Source: JAJEBT01 sp965214975 | GTDB lineage: Bacteria; Pseudomonadota; Alphaproteobacteria; MPNO01; UBA830 | NCBI GenBank assembly: GCA_965214975.1 | Contig: OZ244055.1 | Coordinates: 1,674,001 to 1,738,000, forward strand | Reading direction: 5' to 3' | DNA length: 64,000 bases | In this document: piece after piece, positions 43,758 through 52,499 of the stretch | How positions within the stretch are numbered: position 1 is the first letter of the stretch | Layout of the letters: every line of letters begins with the position of its first letter | Made by a program: the position numbers and the translations under genes | The notes under the pieces: generated by a model | The model's input: only the letters and a program-made list of their open reading frames with translations | Databases searched by the model: none | Told to the model about the DNA's origin: nothing

Positions 43758-44206
43758 TCCGGATCCGCCTCCGGCGGCCGGCGCGCGCGCAGGCGTTCGG
43801 CCTCGCGGATCACGCGCCGGGTCTCGGGCCGGAGCCCGCGCCGCCCGAGGTCCGCGAGAGGCGCCCACTCGGCGCTCAGGGCGTCGTCCCCGGCCGCCGG
43901 CTCCCCGGCCGCCCATTCGGCGGCGAAGTCGACCAGCGTGTAATGGAAGCGCACCCGGCCGGCGCCGTCGCGGCGAACCGCGTCGACGACGTCCACGAGA
44001 CCGGTCAGGCGGGCCTCGACCCCGGTTTCCTCGAGCAGTTCCCGAAGCGCCGCCTCCCGGACCGTCTCGCCGAGTTCCTGGCCGCCGCCGGGGATCGACC
44101 AGCCCCCGAAGGGCGCCGCGCGCCCGACCAGCAGGACGAGATCGTCCTTGAAGCAGACCACGCCGACGCCGCAGACCGGCCGGTCCGGATACTCCCGCCC
44201 GCCCAT
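43754..44206 (-). CDS. Nudix hydrolase
   Basis: A 150-residue Nudix protein. The full Nudix box GGGQELGETVREAALREL-LEETG is present (about 40-62; Gly-x5-Glu-x7-Arg-Glu-x2-Glu-Glu-x-Gly), preceded by FGGWSIPGG. GRAAPFGGW and the short length suggest the NUDT1/GDP-mannose-like or ADP-ribose pyrophosphatase-type group, but the substrate is not clear from the sequence. It is coupled to the MFS gene upstream (1-bp TGATG overlap) and to the oxidoreductase downstream (ATGA). Confidence 0.88.
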   Translation of the reverse strand: MGGREYPDRPVCGVGVVCFKDDLVLLVGRAAPFGGWSIPGGGQELGETVREAALRELLEETGVEARLTGLVDVVDAVRRDGAGRVRFHYTLVDFAAEWAAGEPAAGDDALSAEWAPLADLGRRGLRPETRRVIREAERLRARRPPEADPE

Positions 44207-45456
44207 CAGGCCCGGCGCCGGCGCGGCCACAGGAAGAAGGCGAGGCCGCAGGCCTGGAGGGAAACCAGCAGCCAGAGCGCCGTCCGGTGCCCGTCGGGGC
44301 TGTAGAGGCCCTCGCCCGGGGCCGGATGGAGGCCGATGACGACGCCGACGGCCCACTGGACCGCGAAGGCCGCGACAAAGGTCAGCATGTTCTGGGCGGT
44401 GTTGACGCGGCCCGCGAGCCCGGCCGGGAAGTTCTGGGCCAGCACCGTGTAGGCGAGCGTCGAGGCCGATCCGAAATATCCGAACGACAGGCACATGAGG
44501 GCCGGGAACTCGGTCCACTGGAGGGCGAAGAGCGACTGTACCACGATCGAGAGCGCGATGCCGCCGGTCGCCGGGACGACCGGCGGAATCCCGATCCGCT
44601 GCAGTCTCTCGGCGAGCAGGCCGGCGGACAGGACTCCGGCCAGCATGCCGACGTTGAACATCAGCATGCCGTCGGCGACGCCGGAGCGGCCGAGCCCCGC
44701 CACGTCGCGGAGCCACGGCGCCGCCCACAGCGCCTGGTAGGACAGGAAAACCCCGTTGTGCAGGAAGACCATGCAGGAAAGCCGCCAGAAGAACCCGCTT
44801 CCGTAGACCTGCCCGAGCTCGGCAAGCCGGCGCCCCGGGGCGGCCGCCCCGGCCTCCTCGGGCGACCGGTCGTCCGGCACCGCGAGGCGGATCACGAGCC
44901 CCGTCAGCGCCGACGCGACGGCAAGGCACCAGAACACGGTTCGCCAGTCGACCTCCCGGACCAGCGCCTCGAGCGGCACCGTCGTCGACACCGCGCCGAA
45001 GGTGCCGAACGCGAAGACCACGCCGTTGACCAGCGGAAGCCTCTCGCGGGGGAACCACTGCACGTTGGCCTTGAGCGCCGCCATCAGGCAGGCCGACACG
45101 CCGAGCCCGATCAGCGCGCGCCCGGCGGTCAGCGCGGCCGCGTCCTCGCCCGCCGCGAACACGGCGGCCCCGGCCGCGGCGACCAGGACGAGCGCCGCCT
45201 GCACGCGTTTCGGCCCGTAGCGGTCGAGCGCGATGCCGAGCGGCAGCTGCGCCGCCGCGAAGGCGACGAAGTAGGCGCTGCTCATGAAGCCGAGCTCGGC
45301 CGGCGAAAGCCCGGCGTCGCGCGCCAGCTGCGGCGAGATGACGGCGTTCACCGTGCGGAACAGGTAGGACAGGTAGTAGCCGAGGCCGAACGGCAGCAGG
45401 ACCGTCAGCGCCAGGACCGCCGCCGGCCGGGGCGCCGCCCGCCGTCCTTCAGCCAC
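44206..45456 (-). CDS. MFS transporter, tandem paralogue A
   Basis: A 416-residue, 12-helix MFS permease. Helix 1 is LLPFGLGYYLSYLFRTVNAV, loop 2-3 has PLGIALDRYGPKRVQAALVL, and the centre has a cytoplasmic loop with DDRSPEEAGAAAP. The same framework occurs in the next gene (LPFGCGYYLSYLFRTVNAVL and PLGVALDRYGPRRLNAGLLA), so the two arose by tandem duplication. Start GTG at 45454-45456 with GAGGGG upstream, overlapping the neighbour by 8 bp. Substrate unknown; the sugar-phosphate/organic-acid MFS branch is plausible. Confidence 0.85.
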   Translation of the reverse strand: MAEGRRAAPRPAAVLALTVLLPFGLGYYLSYLFRTVNAVISPQLARDAGLSPAELGFMSSAYFVAFAAAQLPLGIALDRYGPKRVQAALVLVAAAGAAVFAAGEDAAALTAGRALIGLGVSACLMAALKANVQWFPRERLPLVNGVVFAFGTFGAVSTTVPLEALVREVDWRTVFWCLAVASALTGLVIRLAVPDDRSPEEAGAAAPGRRLAELGQVYGSGFFWRLSCMVFLHNGVFLSYQALWAAPWLRDVAGLGRSGVADGMLMFNVGMLAGVLSAGLLAERLQRIGIPPVVPATGGIALSIVVQSLFALQWTEFPALMCLSFGYFGSASTLAYTVLAQNFPAGLAGRVNTAQNMLTFVAAFAVQWAVGVVIGLHPAPGEGLYSPDGHRTALWLLVSLQACGLAFFLWPRRRRA

Positions 45457-46684
45457 GGCGCCGGCCCCTCAGGAAACAGGCGAAGCACAGGAGCTGGAGG
45501 CCGATCAGCGTCCACAGCGCGGCGGCGTGGCCCCTGGCCGAGTACCCGCCGTCGGCGCGGAGCGGGAACGCCTCGATGATGACGCCCACCCCCCACTGCA
45601 TGGCGAAGGCGGCGACGAACATGAAGAAGTTCATCGCCGTGATCGCGCGGCCGGTGAGGGTCGCCGGGAAATGCGCGGTGACCACCGCGTAGGCCAGATA
45701 GGCCGCCGAGGAAGCGAAGCCGAACAGGCACAGCACGACCGCCGATCCCCGCACCATCCCGAGCGCCAGGGGGATCTGCACCAGCACCAGCACCAGAACC
45801 CCGAAGGCGAAGACGTCGACGACGGCCACCGACGTGCGGCGCAGCCGGTCGGCGAGAAACCCGACCGCGAGCAGCCCCGCCAGAAAGAACGCCTGCATGT
45901 GGAACAGGCGGCCGGCGCGCTCGGTCTGGCCGAGGCCCGCGACGTCCCTGAGCCACGGGTCGGCCCACAGGGTCTGGTAGGACAGGAAGGTGCCGAAGGC
46001 GGAAGCGTAGAACAGCGTCACCCGCCAGAACGTCGCGTCCCGGACGATCCGCGCGTAGCCGGAAAGCTGGCGTCCGACGCTCTCGTCGGAACGCGTTCCG
46101 ACCCGGCTCTCGGGAACGACGACCAGGATGAGGAGCGCCGCCGCCGCGGTGAGAACCGCGAGGCCCGCGAAGATGTCGCGCCACCCGGCGACGTCGAGCA
46201 GCATCTCCACCGGCCGGGTCGCCGACAGCGCCCCGAACGCCCCGAAGGCGCCCGTCAGGTTGTTCATCAGCGGAAGCCGCTCGGCCGGGAACCACATCGC
46301 GTTCGCCTTGAACGAGCCCATGAGCGCCGCCGAGACGCCGAAGCCGATCATGGCCCGGCCGGCGAGCAGCCACGCGAAGCCGTCGGCGACCGCGAAGACG
46401 GCGGCGCCCGCGGCCGCGAACGCGAGGAGGCCGGCGTTGAGGCGCCTCGGGCCGTAGCGGTCGAGCGCGACGCCGAGCGGGATCTGGGCGGACGCGAACG
46501 CGATCAGGTAGATGCTGGTCAGAAGCCCGAGATCCGCCGGCCCGATGCCGAGATCCCCGGCGAGGTTCTCCGAGAGCACAGCGTTGACGGTGCGGAACAG
46601 GTAGGACAGGTAGTAGCCGCACCCGAACGGCAGGAACACCGTCAGCAGGATCCGCAGGCCGGAGAGCGCCCTCGGCTCCGTCAC
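45449..46684 (-). CDS. MFS transporter, tandem paralogue B
   Basis: A 411-residue MFS permease, first gene of a five-gene leftward unit (MFS-MFS-Nudix-oxidoreductase-MFS) with 1-11 bp overlaps throughout. It shares helix 1, the ALDRYGP loop, FPAERLPLMNNLTGAFGAFGA and WADPWLRDVAGLGQ with paralogue A (WFPRERLPLVNGVVFAFGTF, WAAPWLRDVAGLGR). The GTG at 46682-46684 has GGGGG seven bases upstream; a longer in-frame extension is Arg/Gly-rich and unlikely. Divergent from the DUF2848 gene. Confidence 0.86.
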   Translation of the reverse strand: MTEPRALSGLRILLTVFLPFGCGYYLSYLFRTVNAVLSENLAGDLGIGPADLGLLTSIYLIAFASAQIPLGVALDRYGPRRLNAGLLAFAAAGAAVFAVADGFAWLLAGRAMIGFGVSAALMGSFKANAMWFPAERLPLMNNLTGAFGAFGALSATRPVEMLLDVAGWRDIFAGLAVLTAAAALLILVVVPESRVGTRSDESVGRQLSGYARIVRDATFWRVTLFYASAFGTFLSYQTLWADPWLRDVAGLGQTERAGRLFHMQAFFLAGLLAVGFLADRLRRTSVAVVDVFAFGVLVLVLVQIPLALGMVRGSAVVLCLFGFASSAAYLAYAVVTAHFPATLTGRAITAMNFFMFVAAFAMQWGVGVIIEAFPLRADGGYSARGHAAALWTLIGLQLLCFACFLRGRRRG

Positions 46685-46860
46685 CGCCGCGCCCCCGGCG
46701 GGCGGAGCGCGGAACGCGACGCTGCGGCTCCGGCGTTCCCGTCCCCCAATGTCCCCATCCCGTCGGACCCCGCCGGCGCGGCGCGCGCCGGCCGCCATGG
46801 TATTGTCCCGCGCACGGGCCGCAAGTAGGATCCGGACACCGCCACGGAGGACGGACGCGC

Positions 46861-47538
46861 ATGCGGCTGGAACTGACCGTCGAGCCCGGCGGGGAGGCCC
46901 GCGTCGAGGAGATCCGCGATCTCGTGATCGCCGGCTGGACCGGCCGCGACACGGACGCGGTGGAACGGCACATCGCGGAGCTCGAGGAGCTCGGCGTCGC
47001 CCGGCCGCCCTCGGTGCCCTGCTTCTACAGGGTCGCCGCGGAGAACCTCACGACCGCGGACAGCGTCCAGTTTCTCGGCGAGGCGTCCTCGGGAGAGGTC
47101 GAGTTCGTGCTGGTCGGCGCGCGGGACGGCATGCTGGTCGCGGTCGGCTCCGACCACACCGACCGCGAGGTCGAGCGCCGGTCGGTGGCGGCGTCCAAGC
47201 AGATGTGCGCGAAGCCGGTCTCCGGCCGCGCCTGGCGCTACGACGACGTCGCGGACCATTTCGACGAGCTGCGGCTGCGGGCCTGGATCGGCCGCGACGG
47301 ATCCCGCGAACTCTACCAGGACGGCAGCGCGGCCGCGATGCGTCCTCCGGCGGAACTGATCGGCCTCTGGCTCGACGGGCGCGGGACGCTGCCGCCGGGA
47401 ACCGCGATGTTCGGCGGAACGCTCGCCGCGATCGGGGGCATCCGCCCGTCGGACCGGTTCGAGATGGAACTGCACGATCCGGTGCTGGACCGCAGCCTCC
47501 GTCACGGCTATAGCATCGCCTGCCTGCCCGCAACGTGA
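46861..47538 (+). CDS. DUF2848 family protein
   Basis: A 225-residue protein of the DUF2848 family, recognised by GEVEFVLVGARDGMLVAVGS and the conserved GSDHTDREVERRSVAASKQM, then KPVSGRAWRYDDVADHFDEL. No signal peptide or membrane span. The C-terminal half (LPPGTAMFGGTLAAIGGIRP, DRFEMELHDPVLDRSLRHGY) resembles the end of fumarylacetoacetate-hydrolase-fold enzymes, which suggests a hydrolase or lyase on a small acid, an inference only. It heads a three-gene rightward operon with a cupin and an amidase. Confidence 0.8.
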   Translation: MRLELTVEPGGEARVEEIRDLVIAGWTGRDTDAVERHIAELEELGVARPPSVPCFYRVAAENLTTADSVQFLGEASSGEVEFVLVGARDGMLVAVGSDHTDREVERRSVAASKQMCAKPVSGRAWRYDDVADHFDELRLRAWIGRDGSRELYQDGSAAAMRPPAELIGLWLDGRGTLPPGTAMFGGTLAAIGGIRPSDRFEMELHDPVLDRSLRHGYSIACLPAT

Positions 47539-47557
47539 ACGCGAAGGGAGACCGCTC

Positions 47558-47941
47558 ATGCCCGTGAACAAGGAACACGTGGAGTTCCACGCGCTGGACT
47601 TCGGCGGCGAATGGGAGGTTCCGGAAGGCTATCCGGCGGGAATCGAGCAGAAGATCCTGGTCGGGCGTCTCGACGAGGAGAACGGCAAGGGCGGCCGGAC
47701 GCGGCTGCTCAGGTTCGCGCCGGGCATCTACACGACCGAGCCCTTCGTCCACGACTACTGGGAGGAGGTCTACCTGATCGAGGGGGATCTCGTCGTCGGC
47801 AACGACGAGAACGGCAACGGCGGCCGGAGGTTCGAGTCCGGAACCTACGCCTGCCGGCCGCCCGGGGCGGCGCACGGCCCCTTCAAGTCGGAAGGGGGCT
47901 GCGTCCTTCTGGAGAGCCACTACTACGACGAGAGCGCCTGA
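47558..47941 (+). CDS. Cupin-domain protein
   Basis: A 127-residue single-cupin protein. Cupin motif 1 reads TTEPFVHDYWEEVYLIEGDL, with His and Glu metal ligands (one His of the usual pair is replaced), and motif 2 ACRPPGAAHGPFKSEGG with the terminal His. Good ribosome-binding site GGGAGA. It sits 19 bp after the DUF2848 gene and 31 bp before the amidase gene. Such cupins bind or isomerise small substrates, or sense them; no specific role can be read. Confidence 0.8.
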   Translation: MPVNKEHVEFHALDFGGEWEVPEGYPAGIEQKILVGRLDEENGKGGRTRLLRFAPGIYTTEPFVHDYWEEVYLIEGDLVVGNDENGNGGRRFESGTYACRPPGAAHGPFKSEGGCVLLESHYYDESA

Positions 47942-47972
47942 CGCCGCGGGGCCGGGCGCGGCGGAGGGCGCC

Positions 47973-49319
47973 GTGAAGTCCGTTCCGGAACTGCAGGCCG
48001 CGCTCTGGAGCGGCAAGACCACGAGCCGCGCTCTGACGGAAGAGGCGCTCGCGCGCATCGACGATCCCGGCGGGGAGGGCCGGCGCGCCTTTCTCGCGGT
48101 CCACGGGGACGCCGCGCTCGCCGCGGCCGACGCTTCCGACCGCCTGCGCGCCAACGGGATCGTCCCCTCCCCGCTGGCGGGGCTGCCGGTCTCTCTCAAG
48201 GATCTCTTCGACGAGCAGGGCCAGCGGACCCGCGCCGCCTCGCGCGCCCGCGACGACGCTCCGCCGGCGACGCGGGACGCCGTCGTGACCGCCCGCCTGC
48301 GCGCCGCCGGAGCGGTTCTGGTGGGGCGCACCCACCTCACGGAGTTCGCCTATTCGGGCCTCGGGCTCAACCGGCACTTCGAGACTCCCCGCAACCCCTG
48401 GGACCGCGACACAGGCCGGATTCCGGGCGGTTCGTCCTCGGGCGCCGGCGTGTCGGTCGCCGACGGCATGGCGGTCGTCGGCGTGGGCACCGACACCGGG
48501 GGATCGGTGCGCATCCCGGCCGCGCTGAACGGCGTCACCGGCTTCAAGACCTCGACGGGGAGGATTCCGCTCGACGGCGTGTTCCCGCTGTCGCCGACGC
48601 TCGACAGCGTGGGCCCGCTGGCGCCGACGCTCGCCTGCTGCATCGTCGCCGACGCGGTCATGGCCGGCGAGCCGCCGGTCGTGCCCAAGGCGCCGGCGGC
48701 CGGCCTGCTCCGCCTCGCGGTGCCGCAGCATCACGTCCTCGACGATCTCGACGACCACGTGGCGACGACCTTCGGGGACGCCGTGGACCGCCTCGCCCGG
48801 GCGGGCGCGCGGATCACGGAGATCCCCTCGCCGGTCCTCGGGGAGATTCCCGGCGCGATGCCCCATGGCGGCATTCTCGGAGCCGAGAGCTTCGCGCTCC
48901 ACCGCGGGCGGATGGACGAGAGGAAGGATCTCTACGACCCGCGGGTCTGGATCCGCATCCGGCGCGGGGAGCGGCTGTCGGCGGCGGACCTGATCGACTG
49001 CCACGCCAGGCGCCGCGACATCATGGCGCGGGCGGCCGAGATGGCGATGCCGTTCGACGCGCTGCTGATGCCGACCTGCGCCGCGGTGGCGCCGCCGGTC
49101 GCGGATCTCGACAACGACGACGAGGCCTACGGCAGGGCCAACATGCGGATGCTCCGCAACACGACCGTCGGCAACTTCCTCGACGCCTGCGCGCTCTCGC
49201 TGCCCTGCCACGCTCCCGGAACCGGCCCGGTGGGACTGATGGCGATGGCGGCCCACCGCCACGACGGCTGGCTCGCGCGCGTCGGCCTCGCGATCGAGAG
49301 CGCGCTGCGGCGGCGCTGA
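47973..49319 (+). CDS. Amidase-signature hydrolase
   Basis: A 448-residue amidase-signature enzyme. The Ser-cisSer-Lys triad is intact: Lys in GLPVSLKDLFDEQG, the cis-Ser in PGGSSSGAGVSVADG and the nucleophile in VGTDTGGSVRIPAALNG. GFKTSTGRIPLDG follows as usual. It is not GatA: it lacks the GatA C-terminal pattern and no gatB or gatC lies near. The start is GTG at 47973 with GGAGGG five bases upstream. With the DUF2848 and cupin genes it probably forms a pathway hydrolysing an amide or ureide; allophanate-hydrolase-like activity is one option. Confidence 0.88.
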   Translation: MKSVPELQAALWSGKTTSRALTEEALARIDDPGGEGRRAFLAVHGDAALAAADASDRLRANGIVPSPLAGLPVSLKDLFDEQGQRTRAASRARDDAPPATRDAVVTARLRAAGAVLVGRTHLTEFAYSGLGLNRHFETPRNPWDRDTGRIPGGSSSGAGVSVADGMAVVGVGTDTGGSVRIPAALNGVTGFKTSTGRIPLDGVFPLSPTLDSVGPLAPTLACCIVADAVMAGEPPVVPKAPAAGLLRLAVPQHHVLDDLDDHVATTFGDAVDRLARAGARITEIPSPVLGEIPGAMPHGGILGAESFALHRGRMDERKDLYDPRVWIRIRRGERLSAADLIDCHARRRDIMARAAEMAMPFDALLMPTCAAVAPPVADLDNDDEAYGRANMRMLRNTTVGNFLDACALSLPCHAPGTGPVGLMAMAAHRHDGWLARVGLAIESALRRR

Positions 49320-49325
49320 CGGAAC

Positions 49326-50813
49326 CTATTCGGCCGCCATGCCGGTGGCCGGCGCGGTCGAGTCCCCGAGCGCGTAGCGCTCGAGGACCGAATCGACAAG
49401 GCCCGCGGCGCGATCCCAGTCGTAGGTGCGGAACGCATGGGCCCGGGTCACGAACTGGGCGCCGGCGTAGAACATCTCGTACTGGGTGTGGCGGCCCGCG
49501 AATTCCGAGCCGATCGCGTCCCAGGCGAGCTTCATGAACTTCACCCTCTCCTCCGGCGTGCCCGCGGAGGACTGCTGCGTCGCCTCGATCAGCGCGCCGA
49601 GCTCCGGGTTCGCGAAGTCCCGCGCCGAGGACGGCAGCATGATCAGCCCGCCGCCGGCGAGCTCGCGCAGCGAGGTGACGAACTCGGGATAGAGCTGCTG
49701 GGTCAGCACCTGCGCGGTGTACATGAGGTTGCGGTCGGGCACGAAGTAGCCGTTGAACTCCCCGCCCCCGGATTCCATACCGTAGACCAGTCCCTCGACC
49801 ATCGCGGTCTGCGCCGCGAGGTGGCCGAGCTTCTCGGCGACCGCCGGCATCCCGACGGTGCCGATCGTCTCGCAGATGCGGCGCCCGACGCCGACCAGGA
49901 ACTGCATCTTCACCATCAGGCGGATCTGCGCCTGGTAGTTCTGCATGTAGTGGGCGTAGGTGTCCTGGAACTGCGCGCGCGCGGCATCGATGTCGCGGTA
50001 GACGAACACCCGCTCCCACGGCACCTTGACGTCGTCGCAGTAGACCAGCGCGTCGTTCTCGTCGAAACGCGCCGACAGCGGATAGTCGTAGGGCGTCGTG
50101 ATCCCCCGCTCGTAGGAGCGCCGCGACAGGATCTTGAGGCCCTTCGCGTTCATCGGCAGCGCGAAGGACAGCGCGTACTTCTCCTCGCCGGGCCTCAGGG
50201 GCTGGATGTTCGCGAACAGAACCTCGTTCGCCATGATCGAGCCGGTCCCCAGCATCTTGGCGCCGCGCACCGTGATGCCCTCGGAATCCTCGTCGACGAC
50301 GCCGGTCGCGAGATACTCGCTCGGCTGCTCGCCGGTGCCCTTGGCGCGCTCCGCCTGGGGGTTGATGATCACGTAGGTCATGTAGGCGTCGGCGTCCCGC
50401 ACCCACTCGAAGTACTCGCGGATCGCCCGCGCCCGCTCCGGGGAGTGGCGCTCGAAGACGGAAAGCCCCATGATCTGGCCGACCATCGACGAGGCGATGT
50501 GGTCGGGCGAGCGTCCGAGCCACCCGCCCGAGAGGCGCGACCACGCGGCGATCGCCTTGCGGCGCGCGACGAGTTCCTCGTAGGACTTCGTGAGCTGCCA
50601 GCAGCGGTTCACGCGCTCGCCCGAGGTCGGGCTCTCGAAGGTCATGTACCCGACGTGGTCGGGACTGGACTGGAAGTCGTAGAGATCCGCCGCCGTCCGG
50701 ACGGCGTTCCGGAACGCCGGGTGCGCGGTGACGTCCGCGATCTTCTCGCCGTCGAGGAAGACCTCGCGCCCGTCGCGCAGGGATTCCAGATGGTCGGCGC
50801 CGGTTTTCGACAT
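49326..50813 (-). CDS. HpaB-type flavin-dependent aromatic hydroxylase
   Basis: A 495-residue member of the 4-hydroxyphenylacetate 3-hydroxylase (HpaB/PvcC) family, which hydroxylates phenols with FADH2 supplied by a separate reductase. Family segments: DHVGYMTFESPTSGERVNR, YVIINPQAERAKG, the FAD-pocket stretch GITVRGAKMLGTGSIMANEV, VPWERVFVYRDIDAA and MPAVAEKLGHLAAQTAMVEG. The cluster-binding cysteines of the related 4-hydroxybutyryl-CoA dehydratase are absent. GGAGGGAGC precedes the ATG at 50811-50813. No HpaC-type reductase is adjacent. Its upstream region is rich in perfect palindromes. Confidence 0.87.
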   Translation of the reverse strand: MSKTGADHLESLRDGREVFLDGEKIADVTAHPAFRNAVRTAADLYDFQSSPDHVGYMTFESPTSGERVNRCWQLTKSYEELVARRKAIAAWSRLSGGWLGRSPDHIASSMVGQIMGLSVFERHSPERARAIREYFEWVRDADAYMTYVIINPQAERAKGTGEQPSEYLATGVVDEDSEGITVRGAKMLGTGSIMANEVLFANIQPLRPGEEKYALSFALPMNAKGLKILSRRSYERGITTPYDYPLSARFDENDALVYCDDVKVPWERVFVYRDIDAARAQFQDTYAHYMQNYQAQIRLMVKMQFLVGVGRRICETIGTVGMPAVAEKLGHLAAQTAMVEGLVYGMESGGGEFNGYFVPDRNLMYTAQVLTQQLYPEFVTSLRELAGGGLIMLPSSARDFANPELGALIEATQQSSAGTPEERVKFMKLAWDAIGSEFAGRHTQYEMFYAGAQFVTRAHAFRTYDWDRAAGLVDSVLERYALGDSTAPATGMAAE

Positions 50814-51018
50814 GTTCGCTCCCTCCCCGCCCCCGAACGCGAAGCCGGTATCGATCTTCGGTCGCCGGCGGAGGCAAGTCAAGAACGCGTCCGCCCTCCG
50901 TCCGGCACGCGGCGAGACGGCGGGTGCACGCGCGGCGCCGTCGGCGGGGACGCGCCGCGCGGTTTCAACGGCGCGTGATTCCCGGACCGCGTGGACCACG
51001 CGAACCGGGTCGCCCGCG

Positions 51019-51044
51019 CGCCCGCACCACGAATGGTGCGGGCG
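51019..51044. repeat. 11-bp inverted repeat, 4-nt loop
   Basis: CGCCCGCACCA (51019-51029) and TGGTGCGGGCG (51034-51044) are perfectly complementary around CGAA; on the - strand the loop reads TTCG. It could terminate the ATPase transcript 280 bp upstream of it, although no T-run follows, or be an operator for the hydroxylase gene. Confidence 0.6.
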
Positions 51045-51093
51045 AAGCGTCGTGCGGCGCACCTTCCCGCGCCACGGGCGGAACAGGGAACCG

Positions 51094-51111
51094 CCGTCAC
51101 CCGGGTGACGG
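51094..51111. promoter_or_regulatory. 18-bp perfect palindrome, candidate operator
   Basis: CCGTCACCCGGGTGACGG is identical to its own reverse complement over all 18 bases. A gapless palindrome of this size upstream of a catabolic gene is the form of a dimeric repressor site. No regulator gene is adjacent. Confidence 0.5.
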
Positions 51112-51145
51112 AACGCCGGCTTCCTGCGGAAACCGCGTTTTTCCG

Positions 51146-51163
51146 TCTCCGACGGGTCGGAGA
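51146..51163. repeat. 8-bp inverted repeat
   Basis: TCTCCGAC (51146-51153) and GTCGGAGA (51156-51163) are separated by two bases. It is 35 bp from the 18-bp palindrome and may be a second regulator half-site pair. Confidence 0.4.
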
Positions 51164-51323
51164 ACGGGGCCCCGCCACCGGTGAAGGCGCGGGTGGCACA
51201 AACGTCCCGCCCGAAACCCCGGCAACCCCGCGCATCGCCGTCAGCCTTGCGATCGCCTCCCGAAACGGTCGCGCGCCGCGGAACCGTCCGTGAACCGAAA
51301 GGCCGTTGAGGAGAGGGTTCCTG

Positions 51324-52499
51324 TCAGTGCCAGGAGGCGAAACGATCCATGTCCTTGTCGAACTGGTCGAAGAAGCCTTCCGGCCAGCGGTCGATATCGC
51401 CGTTGCCGTCCAGCATCGGACTCACCACTTGCGCCGCATCGCCCGGTTCCCCGGCGTCGCGCGGACGGAAGAAATGCAGGGCGGCCCGGTCGAACGGCAG
51501 GGTGCCGTCCTTCACGGCCCGCCGGACACCGTTCAGCACATGGTCGCTGTGGGTCTCGATGATGACCTGAACCCCCGCCGCCGCGGCTTCGGCCATGAAC
51601 GTTCCCACCGCCGCCTGACCCGCCGGGTGCAGATGCGCCTCGGGGTTCTCTACAAGCAGCAGGTCGCCGCTTCCGGCCGACAGGGCCGCCGCGACGACGG
51701 GAAGTGTCCAGGCCAGCCCGAAACCCGTGTGGGCCGGGCGAAAGAAGCCGGTTTTCCTCGAGGTCCGGACCCCGAGCGTCATGGCATCGGCATTCGACGC
51801 CTTGGCGATCCGCAGTTCGCAATGCGGAAACAACCTTGCCATTCTCGCCTCCACCTGCCGCGGGCGGGCGAGCGGAACGCCGGCGATCGCCAGCCCCTCG
51901 AGAACCTGCTCGTCGCCACCGGTGTGCCGGACGCCGACGGCGGCTTCTCCGGGCGCATCGACAGCCGGAGCGCGCCGGGGATCCTGGAGCGGACGGATCT
52001 CCCGCGGCCCCGTCCTCTCTGCCGCCAGATAGGCAAGATTGCGCAGGCGCCCGACCAGCGATGATGTGTCCGCTGGCGCAGGCTGGACATCCAAAGGCAG
52101 GAGACAGCGAAGCCGCCCCGGATCCTCGACATTCCAGGGCCGGTTGGGCTGAATCTCCCCCTGCGCCCTTCGCACCGAAAGGGACGTTTCGTCCGGTTCG
52201 CCCTCGAACTCCCATCGGAGCCATGACGAACCGTTGTCTTCAAGCGTGATTTCAAGTGAACGGCATCCATGTTCCCGGTCGATCACGTCCGCAACGGTGC
52301 CGAGCCGGACAGCGCGGCCGTTGAGCATGAGACGCGACGACCATTCATGGTCCTGCATCGTCTGGTGCAGGAGGGCCAACGCCTGCATCACGGACGATTT
52401 TCCGGACGCGTTCGCGCCGGACAGCAGCGTCAGCGGCCGCAACGGCAATTTCAACAACTCGAAGCACTTGAAGTGCCCCAATTCAATCTGCGTGAGCAC
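51324..52499 (-). CDS. AAA/ABC-like ATPase, DUF3696 type
   Basis: A 391-residue SMC/OLD-like ATPase of the AAA_15/DUF3696 kind. Walker A is LLSGANASGKSSVMQALALL (about 27-46). The second half has the signature region, Walker B DLLLVENPEAHLHPAGQ and the switch VQVIIETHSDHVLNGVR. The C-terminal ALHFFRPRDAGEPGDAAQVV with MLDGNGDIDRWPEGFFDQFD is the DUF3696 end. No membrane span. Start GTG 52497-52499, preceded by GGGGAGGTGAT, overlaps the DUF262 remnant by 17 bp. DUF3696 ATPases are commonly paired with DUF262 proteins, probably as anti-phage or restriction-type systems. The ATPase looks intact while the partner is not. Confidence 0.82.
   Translation of the reverse strand: MLTQIELGHFKCFELLKLPLRPLTLLSGANASGKSSVMQALALLHQTMQDHEWSSRLMLNGRAVRLGTVADVIDREHGCRSLEITLEDNGSSWLRWEFEGEPDETSLSVRRAQGEIQPNRPWNVEDPGRLRCLLPLDVQPAPADTSSLVGRLRNLAYLAAERTGPREIRPLQDPRRAPAVDAPGEAAVGVRHTGGDEQVLEGLAIAGVPLARPRQVEARMARLFPHCELRIAKASNADAMTLGVRTSRKTGFFRPAHTGFGLAWTLPVVAAALSAGSGDLLLVENPEAHLHPAGQAAVGTFMAEAAAAGVQVIIETHSDHVLNGVRRAVKDGTLPFDRAALHFFRPRDAGEPGDAAQVVSPMLDGNGDIDRWPEGFFDQFDKDMDRFASWH

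Larger units (their letters stand above)
50814..51323. other. Palindrome-rich intergenic region
   Basis: No convincing gene. It is the upstream region of the HpaB-type gene and the downstream region of the ATPase gene, and holds three perfect inverted repeats within 145 bp (listed separately). Confidence 0.55.

Noticed and set aside
51324..52499. The ATPase as a Gabija-type GajA or OLD nuclease
   Set aside because: There is no TOPRIM domain and no adjacent UvrD-like GajB; the C-terminus matches the DUF3696 type instead.
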